Shown: positions 11,051 to 22,619 of the stretch, one piece after another
Layout of the letters: every line of letters begins with the position of its first letter
How positions within the stretch are numbered: position 1 is the first letter of the stretch
DNA from: Hydractinia symbiolongicarpus
Lineage: Eukaryota; Cnidaria; Hydrozoa; Anthoathecata; Hydractiniidae
Assembly (NCBI RefSeq): GCF_029227915.1
Contig: NC_079889.1
Coordinates: 11,284,001 to 11,348,000, forward strand
Direction of reading: 5' to 3'
DNA: 64,000 nucleotides
Notes under the pieces: generated by a model
What the model saw: only the letters and a program-made list of their open reading frames with translations
Database searches by the model: none
Told to the model about the DNA's origin: nothing
Translations under genes and position numbers: made by a program

Positions 11051-12471
11051 TTTCTCATAATCAGATGAAGTCTTGACTAATCACGGCTCAGAATAAAACC
11101 AGCTGCCTTCTTGAACATTTTTGTCAGGTCTGTCCATGAGAAACAAACTTGTCACAGAAATTTGTTAAATTTTGACAAAAAATTAAAAATGACCTAAAAT
11201 TGTCTTGGAAATTCATTATGCTGAGTTAAATGTTTGCATATCCACATTTTCTGAATTTTTCTACAAAACATTCTACACAGAAATTAAGAAACTTTGTTGT
11301 TTTAGGATGTTCAGTTTGTTTTTTAAGAAAACTTCAAGAATTTATTGAGAAAAAGATTTGATTCTAATTTATTCCCTAGTTTTTTTTAAAAATTTAACTT
11401 CATAGGGTTTAAATTTTCTTGAGATTAATTAAAGTTCTAAGAATTATACACAGGATTTCCTAATTAAATCTATTTAGCGTTGGCAAAAAAGCCGCTCATT
11501 TAAAATGTTATTTGTCTGATTCAAGTTGGCAATCGTTCTTATCCAATCCTGACATAAACTTGTCTTTCATGTTGACGATTTTTATTCATCTGCGTGTTTA
11601 CAAGTAGGCATCCTATCCTATGAAAGTTCAGTTTTAAGCTACCGAAGTTAGCAAAGTCATTTCAAGGACCTTGTTTCTAAAGAAGAGTAAACTCTGCACA
11701 AACCGGACATGGTTCCTCACATGGTCGAATCCAAGTGTGGAAAAGGAAGGTAAGTAGTTGCAAGTGAGAGCGTAGTTTGTTTAAAAAAGGATGACTATCC
11801 CTGCTTATGATGATAAGTCGTGCTCATGTTGTGTCATAATGTATCAACTATCATTTGCGCCACTACAAATGCGTGTTTTAGTATCAAGTGAAATAGCAAA
11901 TTGAGATTTTTCATATTTTATGTTGTTATTTTGTTTTCTTGAAAGGTATTTGTCTTCTCCTATATATAACTTCTATTTTATAATTCTCCTGTGAGCGTAT
12001 TTAAACAATCAATGCTGTGCGTACCAGTAATTTCTTTTGTTTGCAAATGACATGTTTTAAATAGCGTTGAGAGAAACTAACCAAACTGTTGTGAATTAGA
12101 CTTACACGACAATGTGGATTTCTTGTGAAGCTCCTTTTATATTTTGTTTGTGTTCATTATTAAAATAACTGAAGTGAGTTGCATTGAGTCTTGTGACTTG
12201 TATTGATGTCTATTGATATTTCCAATAGCGCGGCGTCCCTTTTGAGCCGAAAATAATTGAGCGGTAAAACGGTTTGTGAGAGTTTTTGCAAGGCGCACCG
12301 AGTCTATCAATAGTGTAACATCGTTCGCGGTCCCTTTCTGGGGTTCACACAGATAGGGAAGCAGGCGCGCGATGGTATAGTGTATTTGTTTTTAGCTCAC
12401 CTGTACACCCAACGCGCTTCACTTCTTTGATCAATTTTTGTACACCAATCCTTTCAATAGTTTAAAATAGT
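11051..12471. other. Intergenic: right part of interrupted repeat, then no gene seen
   Basis: 11051-11150 continues the older repeat split by the Tigger insertion. The rest to about 12.2 kb is AT-rich with no supported gene. From about 12225 the sequence becomes richer in GC and CpG. Confidence 0.45.
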
Positions 12472-12481
12472 GCGCATGCGC
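12472..12481. promoter_or_regulatory. Perfect NRF1-type palindrome GCGCATGCGC
   Basis: GCGCATGCGC matches the consensus bound by NRF1 at many animal promoters. It lies in a locally CpG-richer patch (about 12225-12740) in otherwise AT-rich DNA. It may mark a promoter, possibly of a non-coding first exon of BET1, but the BET1 start codon is about 4.9 kb away and no linking exon is proven. Confidence 0.35.
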
Positions 12482-13229
12482 ATTAACGACTTGCCTTCCA
12501 AAAGATGCTAACGATGTTATAGTTCCCAGTCCCTTTTTCATCAATGTTGAGCGACAAAGGCGAAGTGCACAGTCTATGAGTACGCTAGAGTGTGTTGTAA
12601 TATTTGAATGCTCGTGGTGATCAAAATAATACTTCTGGCCACATTTCCAACCTCATTCCTGAGCTTTTTCTCCTTTCTGACCTACTGATGGCTGTTCAGG
12701 TCCGGTGCCAATGGGAGACGAGTATGGCCGCGTTTCTTTATCCTTATCCAGCCGTCATTCTCGAAAATTACCCTTGGTTTAGCCAAGAAGACTGATTTGA
12801 TCCATTTTATCCTACGTACGTTCATAAAGTAATGTGCACCCTAAATGCAAAACAGTCTTTATGTATCATGAATGTTTTATGTGCATTACATAATGATTTT
12901 TATAATACATGCCGCACGCTCTCGACACAGCGAATTGCGTACGTATTACTATTTGATTTCTCTCGCAGTACAGATGTTAAAGAAGCATGTCTTCGTCTTT
13001 TGCAATCGGATGCAAGAGTTAAATTCAGAGAGAGAATGAGAGCAAAAATTTTTAGATAAAGTTACATAAAAATTAAATAAAAAACGTTTCCGGCATGTGT
13101 TGGGAATTTGGAACGTTGGCATTCATCTCGCCGAGTACGAAACGAGTTCGTCAGAATGTCACTTGAATCAGAAAAGCTGATGAATCAGAAAGGTTGATGT
13201 AAAATCTCATCACGCGTAGGAGAACCTTT

Positions 13230-13335
13230 ACCTTGGTCCCCAGGTCTCTTTTACGTCTATGACTCTTATGATATTCTAACGTGAACGGCTCCGTTTAGAA
13301 TCATGGGCGTAGAAAAAGCCTAGGGACGAAGTTGG
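13230..13335. mobile_element. ~105-bp MITE of the CCTGGGNACGAGGTT family
   Basis: ACCTTGGTCCCCAGG at the left and CCTAGGGACGAAGTTGG at the right are inverted, diverged versions of the family terminus, the same size and arrangement as 7799-7899. No frame inside. Confidence 0.5.
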
Positions 13336-14036
13336 AGAACCATATTTTGATTCTAAATTACTTAATATCGCATCATTGTGCAGTGCAATTGCTGAAATTT
13401 ATTTTGTCAATTGCTAAGAAAAATAACGCTTTTTTTTCAAAAAATTTCTAAAAATTTGCTAAAAAATTTTCGTGTTTTCTTCTCTAGATTTTGTCGTTAA
13501 ATTTTCTTTTTTGTAGGTTGATAAAAATAATGAGTAGATTGTGTGTGATATAAACAAGTTTGAAGGCTCTATCTTCATCTCAATAAAAAGACCTGGGAAT
13601 GAATTTGCTAAATTTCATTTCTAAAAATAACTTTTTCACAAAAACCTTAAAATGGTTCATTCGTGAAAAAGAGTCTGCGAAATAACTCAACATGGGTGAT
13701 TCGCGGAAAATTAATCTTTTTTTGGATCTCGCGAAAATAATTCGGGCTTGGTGACACGGGTCGGGGTCGTTTTTTAATATCACATCTTCCGGCTGGGTGT
13801 CATGCCGCGTCACTTCATAATGGCAGATATTAGCTGCGATCACTTTTTTTTGTAAAAAAAATTAGGTTGTTTGTGATGTTGTTGTAGTTATTTCTAATTT
13901 TTATTTTCTGCATGACTGAAGTGTAGAAGGTTTATTATTACTTTAGGACATAGCTATAGTCTCGCACCTTCCAGATTGCTTTATTAGCATATGCGGCCTA
14001 CTTTTTTGTGAATTGAATTTAAAAATCGGCCTAATA
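13336..14036. other. Intergenic repeat-like sequence with CGCGAA/TTCGCG units
   Basis: 13560-13860 contains several dispersed TCGCGAA/TTCGTGAA-like words and a solo CCTGGGAATGAATTTG. It looks like decayed interspersed repeat. No coding region is supported. Confidence 0.35.
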
Positions 14037-14658
14037 GAGAGAGAGAGAGAGAGAGATTTATTTTCTATTAGGAGTTTACAATGAAAATATATAATATGAA
14101 AAATATATTGAACATTTACCTAATAAAAGGATAACTAGCACAAAGCACTTTATGTGCTTAAATAACGTGCTAGCTACCTGGGAGAACAACAGGTAGGACG
14201 ACGCCACAGGACAACACAGGGACAAGACGAACATTCAGATGAGGATATCACAGAGTCAAAGTCAAAAATAGCATGAAATGTCTGGAAGCTGCTTAAAACA
14301 AACCTTCAAGCAGGAAAAAGGAATTTGGACTGGGTGAAATAAAATAAAATTGTAATTAGATTTTATATGTGTTAATAAAGTGACTATGTAAAAAAATTTT
14401 TAGCTCAAAGGTATTTTTACTCAAGATTTTAAAGGGTAAGGAATTTTGAAGACGGTTCCATGAGTTTATTGCAAAGAACTTAACAGACTTTTTACCAAAC
14501 GCAGTTGAATGAACAAGAGGTAGATTCAAAAAGCCTTTGTCAGCAGCACGGGTGTGGTGGGAATGGGCGAAGTCGATTGCGAAAGTATTGATGAGGCTAA
14601 TAGGAAGAGTTTTATAATAAAGGTTCAGTAGGAAAATTATATTATGTATACAGATCAT
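14037..14658 (-). mobile_element. CR1/L2-like LINE, 3' fragment
   Basis: The minus frame 14658-14356 ends in the conserved C-terminal block of CR1/L2-type ORF2: FAHSHHTRAADKGFLNLPLV followed by FGKKSVKFFAINSWNRL. The larger LINE at 24686-26878 has the matching block TRGASKNRFTLPLVNTEFG and AAKVWNNLP. Beyond the stop comes about 300 bp of 3' UTR ending in a (GA)n tract (14038-14056). Everything 5' of the C-terminus is missing, as is usual for 5'-truncated LINEs. Confidence 0.7.
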
Positions 14659-15278
14659 GTCAGAGAATTTAATTAAGTTAAGGTTAATACAAAATGGTAA
14701 AACTTGAAAAGGGAAAACAAAGGTTTTTATGGTGTGTTTTTATGGTATATATATTTTTTATGTTTTTATATTTTATATTTTTGATTTTAATTATTAGCGA
14801 AATATTAGCGTAAACACCACGCTATAACTTTGAAATTATTCAAGATTTTAAATATTTAAAATCCAGGATCTTGTGATGTCATTAGTAAGTTTTAAAAAAT
14901 GCTGACATCACATTTAACATATAATACACTCAATCATAGTGCCTTGTTTTTCCTGAATGCGCAGAAATGCAGGTAACTTGTCCTCTTGGTTTATTTACAT
15001 TTTTACCTCCCTGCACGCGCATTACGTAATCACTTAGATGCTCGCGCAAGTAAACATCGGGACTGTGATTCCATGTATTAAAGATGAGGCCATTCCTAAT
15101 AAACTACAAAACTTTCCACATGCCAAGATATCATCAAGAGCATAAGTCCACACTGCTTAAAAGATATATATTAAGTAAATTTGCAAGATATCAAGTAATA
15201 ATTGTGCTTACTACCGTATGATCGTACTACCGTATCAGTGATGATGTCATAAGGTCAGCTGGAAATCTTTCAAGCTCA

Positions 15279-15355
15279 ATATCTTGAGAACAAAAATAGA
15301 TTTTTAAAAAAAATTCAAAAAACTTGTTAAACAAATTTTTAACCTCTATAACATA
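15279..15355. repeat. Dispersed repeat, partner at 16647-16728
   Basis: Both places share TATCTTGA(g/c)AAC, an A-rich run, AAACTTGTTAAACAA and TTTTTAA(c/a)CTCTATAA. They are two diverged copies about 1.37 kb apart in the same orientation. Nature unknown. Confidence 0.5.
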
Positions 15356-15405
15356 CAAAAATTTTATTATCAATGCAGGAATCACTTTAAATATTTTTAA
15401 GGATA

Positions 15406-15513
15406 CTAGTCGTTAGCCCGTGGAAAAATCCGGGTTCACCCGTTGGAGCTAAGCTACCATTTTGCGTGACAGACAGACGGACGAACAGACGTATACGGGC
15501 ATTATAATATAGA
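15406..15513 (-). mobile_element. Mini-Helitron-like element, 108 bp
   Basis: On the minus strand it starts TCTATATTATAATGCCCG and ends with a hairpin (CCCGGATTTTTCCACGGG) followed by CTAACGA and CTAG, with T next. A 5' TC, a 3' hairpin about 10 bp from CTRR, and insertion between A and T are the defining marks of Helitrons. It is far too short to encode Rep/helicase, so it must be non-autonomous. Confidence 0.65.
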
Positions 15514-17379
15514 TAACTAAAACAATTGTTAAATACTTTATTTTCTTTTTTATGAAATGTATAAATCAAGAAATAAATTGCGTGGTGAATAACTGGTATA
15601 AATAATATGAATAATTTTATTTTGCATGGGTATTATATACACCTAACCAAATCAAAGTCATTGTCTAAAACAAAAAGCCGAAATTCAAGACCCCTTTTCT
15701 GAGTTGTCACGTCAAATGCAGACATATAAACAGTACCACTTGAATGTAACTTAAAGGTAGCATTAACCCTTTTTTTGCATAATTAGTTAGGAAGGTTATT
15801 TTTATATATATATATATCCTTTTTTTGCATTATAACACACTTTGTTATAGCTATAAAACTATTTTCTTTTATAAAAAAAATTCAGCTTCATTAATTTCCT
15901 TAGGCGATTGTGAGAAAAATATATATAAAAAAAACAAAAGTTTCTCATACAACCAACCAACCTAAGTTTTAATAAAGAAGTCAATAAAAAATCATAGGGT
16001 TGTAAAAAGTTAGGGCTCGCAAAGCCACTTATTGAAATTTCCGATTTGTTTGGCACCTTTGATCAACTCTCATTGGGCAAAATTTTGTGTTCTCAAAATA
16101 CTAAAGTTTCACCAAAAGCATCCCTTCAGTAGCCATGAGACTCAGCATAATTTTTGTTACCATAAAATTATGATGTAGTTGCAAAGGAATTTTTAGTTGT
16201 CTGAATACTGATTTACTTTTTCATTGGTCCCTGTTCTTTAATCTTTGTGGAAAGGTTTGAATTTTCTGGGAATTATTATTATAATTATAATGAATATTTA
16301 TACAGGATATAGCCACTTCAGTGTTGGAAACACTGTTATCAATGTGGGTCCTGTGTTCAGAATGCAAGTATACACAGGCATTTTTCATCCAATTTTCCTC
16401 ACATAGCATGAAGTCCACTTTATTATGGAAAAGCTTATAGGAAACCCAAAGTAAAAAATAATGTTAGCAAAAAATATATGTTAATCAATTCACTGTTAAA
16501 ATATCTCGACATTGATAAAGTTTAAATGTACATCCCTTAACAGGTCTATAATTACTGATGACGGAAAATGTCAAAATTTGCTATTACTGAAATATGTCAT
16601 CATATTTTATGCAGCATAATAAACTCTGAAATTCTTTAAATGTGAATATCTTGACAACTAAAAGAGCTTTCCAAAAAATTTTAAAAAAAAACTTGTTAAA
16701 CAACTTTTTAAACTCTATAATATAAGTCCAACATCATTTTAAACCTTGGGTTTAAGTTTTCGCAGGATAAAGAAAAGCCCTAATAGAAATGTTTGGAACT
16801 TTTTGCGTCAAACAAGATTCAAACTAAAATAAATACACAGAAAATATGAAAATTGAAGAAAAACACAACGTCTAAATTTGAAATAAACAATAACTAAAAT
16901 AAATAACAAATGTATACAAACTATTCTTTACAGGACTGGAAAGAATAAACATTGTTGGGTGTATAACTTTCTTCGAACTTCTTTAACATACGTAAATTAT
17001 TTGAATTTTGATTAAAAAAACTTGTAACTTTATATTTGAAATTTGATTTTAAAATGGTTACTTTGTCTTTTTGAGCGGGAATGAATCAAGAATAAATTTT
17101 ATCAATGAAAATAGCACACTTGCGACTCGAACATAAAACACTATTTAATTATGCAATACACCGTAAATAAAAAATAAAACATGCACATAACATACATATT
17201 GAATCATCATACATCATACATATTAAATCATCAGTGTCTTGTAGTGTCTTGTATTCTTTTCTTAAATCGATTTATAAGTGGCCCCTTAATTTTGTAGCTA
17301 AACCATGCATTGAAATAATCTTTCTTATTTCAGGTGAAAATAAATAAAAAAAGGAAAATACAGGAAAGTGTATATGAAG
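15514..17379. other. AT-rich intergenic sequence before BET1
   Basis: Contains the repeat copy at 16647-16728, a short (TA)n run near 15803-15818, and a good 3' splice site (TTTCTTATTTCAG) ending at 17332, 47 bp before the BET1 start codon. No other gene is supported. Confidence 0.45.
17320..17332 (+). promoter_or_regulatory. 3' splice acceptor in the BET1 5' leader
   Basis: TTTCTTATTTCAG precedes a 47-nt leader and the BET1 ATG at 17380. It is either the acceptor of a 5' UTR intron or, if the species uses spliced-leader trans-splicing as some hydrozoans do, a trans-splice site. Sequence alone cannot choose. Confidence 0.5.
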
Positions 17380-20300
17380 ATGAGGAGGGCTGGTGGTTAG
17401 TGTTTTTTTTTTCATTTATTTACTCTACGGCTAATAAAATTTATTATGAAGACCTCTAGCAATTATTAAATTTGTATGACGAGTATGTACCTTGGTTTTT
17501 GGGTTGATCTAAAGATCACTTATACCACACATAACTTTATATCTATTTGTGTTTTTTTAAGGTTATGCGCAGCCTGGCATGCAAAACAGCTATGACATGG
17601 TTGAAGAAGAAAATGAAAGAATGATGGGCACTTTGTCAAGCAAAGTGAAGGAATTAAAAAGTGTATGTTAATTATTTTTGTATCTATTACAGTACTTTTG
17701 ACTGCCGAACATGGTTGCTCATATTTAGCAATATTTACTGACTGGTGTATAAAATCAGATAATAATGATGACTGATAGTGACATGATTCAAATTTTATCA
17801 CTAAGGGTTTAATAAACGACAAAAATTCTATCAGTTAAACAGTATTCATCATATAGCTATGATAAATCATCCTGAGGCCTCTTTGTAAAAATAGGGTTTT
17901 TGAATTGAAAATTGTGATAAGGAGCTTTTAAATTTAATGAAATTAGTATAAAAACTATGTTTTAATTTGTATTAGCTATACTTTCTAAGCTCATGAATTT
18001 AGGCATTAAAGTGAGGCCGATTTTAAACAAATAATGAAGAAATTATAGGCACATTTTTTTTTATCAAAATTATGTGTACATAATAGAGCAACTTAGCATG
18101 TAAATGTTTTAGGCCAAATGTTGTAAGCTCTACGCAACACATTGTGATCCCACGACCCAGTTTAAATATAGGGTTAATCCATTGTGAATCAAAATTACAG
18201 GTCTTCCAATTTTCCAAAAATAGTTTGTGAAAAATGGTACCTTATCAGCTTTGTTAGAGCGTAAAACTGCAAGACTTTTTCTGCTATCATTGGAATGAAA
18301 ACACAGGCTGTCATGGTGGACATTTTTGGCACAATATGTTGCCCTGAATAAACCTGTTTACTCTTAGTTATGCCAACTTAAAAGTCTAGTTACTTCTTGG
18401 CACGAAAAGCATTGGATTCACAAACCATATGAGAATTGTGGAAGGCTAGTTAGGTATACTTTTATTATTAACCAAAATAACAATCCAAGATGGTTTGCCA
18501 ACTTTTACTTTTACTTGGAAAAAGAGAGAATGAAAATAGCTAAAAATCCCAAATAGTATATTATGTCAGCTGGGGTAATTTGAGAAAATCTTAAAGTACG
18601 GATATTTAAGATTTGTATATAGTATGATATTTATGTGTGAAGGTGATGAAGATCTTGCTTAAGTTTAAATTATATATAGAGAAGTTAAGAGTAAAAACCA
18701 AATATACAAAATGGATGCTTCCCTTTGTATGTGCTATGACCTTGAAGCAGCCTGCACAGTGCTGTATCCCACGATACTGGAATGAACGAAACACTTGATC
18801 ATGCATCAAATATCGTATTGTAAGGGAAATCGTATATATTTACAATCAGCTTATATGTATGATCACTGATGATGAGTTACACACCATCATATATATATAT
18901 ATATATATGACTTTAAAGCCATATATATGGTTAATATACCATACGTATACACCTCGATTTTGCAGTGCAGAAATGAGTCGTTTAACATTGCTATATATGA
19001 GCAACGATATCCGGGATGTGGTGCTTTTGGCTTGGCAAAAAATACAAAGTAATACGATAATACTGCAAAATGTACATTTGTAAATTTGTGACTGCAGTTT
19101 ATGTAAAAAAAAAAAAAAAAGTTTGATTAATCATTGTGGCTTAAATTTGCAAATTGATCCTGTTCTCTGATTTGCCATAATGATAATATATTCCTCATTT
19201 AATTCTGGTTCTTGTTTTATTTATCTCGTTTCGAGGTGGCCACACCTACTAAAATCTCCAAAACTTAAAATTTAAACTTAAAATATCGATTCCTAAAATC
19301 TTACATTGAGCTTCATAATTTTTTAAGTATTAAGTTGTTGTTATTACGTTTTATGTGACAAAAGTCAGCTTAATTTCATTTTGTAACAGAACTGATGAAT
19401 TATATTTTGATTACTTCAATACAAAACGAACAGCTTCTCTGGCATTGAAATAAGAAAAAAGTTTAATTAGGCATAATATTTTTTAAATACAGAATGGTTT
19501 TTATATGTTTTCGAGTTTTTTCTTAAAATTCGTCATAAAAAGCCCCCAAGTTTTCAAAAAACCGGTTAGCGGTTATTGTCAATGTTATATGAAGTCCATT
19601 ATATTATTGTAAACATTAAACCTCATTATTGTTTAATTACAATGAAGTGTAGATTAAGAAAGGAAACTTAAGGGTAATTTAGGGATAGTATAATTGGTGT
19701 AATAAAATTGAAGTAGCATGGTAAAACTTTATTTACCTATATACACTATCTAGATAAGTCATCTTATAGTGCATCTATTTGATGCACGAAAAGTTCATTT
19801 AAAATATTTTTCTTTTTAGTTATCTATTGATATCGGCCAAGAAGTGAGATACCAAAACAATATGTTAAACGACATGGTAAGAATTTTGTTGTGACTATCT
19901 TAAAACAGTTTTTTTTATGCTTTTTGTTTTATCTGGGTTATTCGTTACTAGCCGGTGAAAGCAGAGGTAAAATGGTAGCTCCCCCTACTCTTCTCTGTGA
20001 TAAAGAAAAATTGGAGTTAATTAGAAGATTACCTTTCTGTGTTAAATAGGGTTTCGTTAGGCTTGCCTTAATCCGTTTTTTCTTCGTTTTAATAAAAATT
20101 TCACCTGGTCTTCTGTTATTTTGCTTCTATGTTTCGACATAAATTTGTTTGTTTTTTGAGAGAAAATTTAAAATTATTAAGAAAATTTTTAAAATTTGTT
20201 TAGATTTGGTAACATATCTCGGCTTTTTTAGTAATTATCATTATGGCTTTTTTATGCTTATGCTATACTGATGCTCATCTTTCTTCCCATTTGAAACAAC

Positions 20301-21120
20301 CTTTATTTTTATCGGTCGCCATTTTTAATCAGAATTCCAAATAATAAACACGCATTCGCATCCGCGAGATAGGACTATCAGAGGGGAGCATTAACGAATT
20401 TTATATGTAAAATAAAAAGATCACAATAACGATATCTTAAAAATGTTGGCCTTTTTCCTCAGAACTGTACTTAGCGTTATAATTATAAATGTTGCAAATA
20501 TATGCATATTATAAATATGGAATATATAATTACCAAATTGGTGGCTTAATCTTAGGAGCGTTAATTAAATTGTGTAATGGATGAGCAAAACTAGGATTTG
20601 TTGCTGTCATTGATTTTGAAAATATGGTCATGTATTTTTTATAATTCGTGATCGTACTTTATTCAATTTATGACATAATGCAGCTATTCACTATTCAATA
20701 CTTTGTAACGTTTTTTCTCAGTTAGAAGTTTCCCTGTACCTTTTAAGAGTTTTCACATGAACGAATGTTTGTTATTCTAGTCTGCTGTACTGTTGTTGTA
20801 AATCTAATCTGCTGTACTTTTGTTGCAAAGCTAGTTTGTTGTACTGTTGTTGTAAAGCTAGTTTGTTGTACTGTTGTTGTAAAGTTAGTTTATTTTACTG
20901 TTGCTATACACAAAACAAAATCACAATATTAACTCATGGTTAACATGAAATACTCTATTTTTAGGACCAAGAATTCTCCACCGTGGATTCCTTCTTGCAA
21001 GGCACTATGGGAAGGTTAAAAGCGCTTACTAAAAAGGGCCATCATAAGCTATTGTGTTATGTTTTGCTATTTTGTTTTTGCGTGATGATGGTGGCTTGGT
21101 TTATTGTGAGATTTCGATAA
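17380..21120 (+). CDS. BET1: BET1 Golgi vesicular membrane-trafficking SNARE
   Basis: Qc-SNARE for ER-to-Golgi vesicle fusion, anchored by a C-terminal membrane helix. Exons 17380-17395, 17562-17662, 19820-19876 and 20965-21120 splice in phase to 109 residues (human BET1 is 118). The protein begins MRRAGGYAQPG, close to the vertebrate MRRAG start. The SNARE helix runs from about residue 21 to 80 and includes EEENERMMGTLSSKVKELKS and LSIDIGQEVRYQNNMLNDM. The membrane segment is LLCYVLLFCFCVMMVAWFIV near the C-terminus, followed by RFR, matching the short lumenal tail of the family. Exon 1 holds only five codons plus one base. AATAAA at 21127-21132 begins seven bases after the stop, so the 3' UTR may be very short. 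Identification is firm. Confidence 0.94.
17663..19819. other. BET1 intron 2
   Basis: 2.16 kb AT-rich intron. It contains an (AT)n microsatellite at 18889-18908 and a poly(A) run near 19107-19122. No nested gene is seen. Confidence 0.6.
20777..20909. repeat. 27-bp tandem repeat, about 5 units, in BET1 intron 3
   Basis: Units beginning at 20777, 20804, 20831, 20858 and 20885 share CTAGTTTGTTGTACTGTTGT; the last is diverged. The array ends about 55 bp before the acceptor of BET1 exon 4. Confidence 0.85.
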
Positions 21121-21126
21121 AAACTC

Positions 21127-21132
21127 AATAAA
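21127..21132 (+). terminator. BET1 poly(A) signal AATAAA
   Basis: First AATAAA after the BET1 stop codon at 21118-21120. Use is likely but not proven. Confidence 0.5.
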
Positions 21133-22619
21133 GAACGACATCATGGTTTAGTATACCTGGCGTATGTGCCTGATACGTTCGCTTCTCATTCCACGCATGC
21201 GTATTATGCAACAAAAGAAACTCCCGTAATTGATTTCCGGGGTTTTTTAAATTCTGAGGAGGAGATGAAGCGAGCTTCTTTGCTCCTATTTGTGAAGATG
21301 CTTAGAGAGATAAAAAGATAAAATTGGTGATTTAGTTTTTTTTATTGACCACAAGAGTCCTGGCATAAATATATACCCTTGCTAATTCAATATTTGAATT
21401 TGAAAAGTCTGTTTGAAAATTAATTTAATTGTTGAAATTTAAAACATGTACATAACAATATAATTTATTATATAAATTATTTTCAGTCGCGTCGTGCTTC
21501 TCTTAACCTCTCTCTTAACGAGTACTCGAAGTGTACGAATGACAACTTGAAGAAATTTTATGGTTTGAAACACTTGTATTTTCTAATTTTTATTGATTTA
21601 TTTTTTAAATTTGAATTTTCTTAATTTGATTCGGTTTAAAGAATTCCTGTTTTCTTGGCATTGGCTGGTTACAGTTAAATGAACTGTATCTTATCGGATA
21701 AAGTTGTACAAAAACTCTTAAAAATTTGGTCATCTTTGTTCATCTCTCAACCTACTCGTAATATAATATAGACTGAAAATTTTCAAGAAAAAAACAACAA
21801 AGATTTTTATTCTTTAATTGCTATGTCATAAGATTCATCAAATGCAAGATCTTTCATCGTTTTGAAAAAAGATATTGCATTTCACGTTTCCACACTCGGC
21901 TATTGCTTTCTTGCTTTCTAATGTTCCAAGATTTTATTATCTCTCTGGCTTTTCTTTGACAGGATTGTCCTCGTACTTTTCTTTTTCTGAGCTCGTTTTA
22001 CGATTTCGTTCTTTCGTTTTTTTTCATGTTCAACTTAAGGAGATGGTTTTCTCCCGATTACTTTCCAACTTTGCTATCACTTTCATCTGACGATTTTTAG
22101 ATTAGCAGATTAATTTCTGCGTTGGTCTGATAATAATTTTTTCCTTTTTTTTTCATTTTTCCACACAAATAGAGTTTAGAAAGTAACTCCCTCATGTTTA
22201 AATGAGTAATATAGCGGGGGCGTTTGAAATTTAATGTCTGGCAGGAATAGGGGAAGGTGTGTGTCTTTAAGGGAATTTACTGTTCCATTGATATTACCAT
22301 TCTCTTCTTTCTCGTGCGGATGTGTGCAAGTGTCTTGATTTGTTGGACAAATGTTTTAATTACACACCAATACGAATGAATCTCTTGAGTTTTTGCCAGT
22401 TTCAATTTCAACGTGCACTTTTTCACAACTTTAGTCGTAATACAATAATAACCGATTAGCCCCGGCTGTACCGCAAAATATCTTCCATACCAAATGCTGT
22501 CTGAGCTTACGAGGTCTGTGTAACGACTGACGCAAGAAGTATTTACAGTAACTGGAATAACGAATAAGATAAAAACATTGTGGCTTCACGATAAAATACC
22601 AATATTAGGACCAACAATG
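21133..22619. other. Intergenic, no gene recognised
   Basis: AT-rich sequence between BET1 and the Penelope-like fragment. A 71-codon frame at 21875-22090 is hydrophobic and unmotivated, and I do not support it. Confidence 0.45.
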
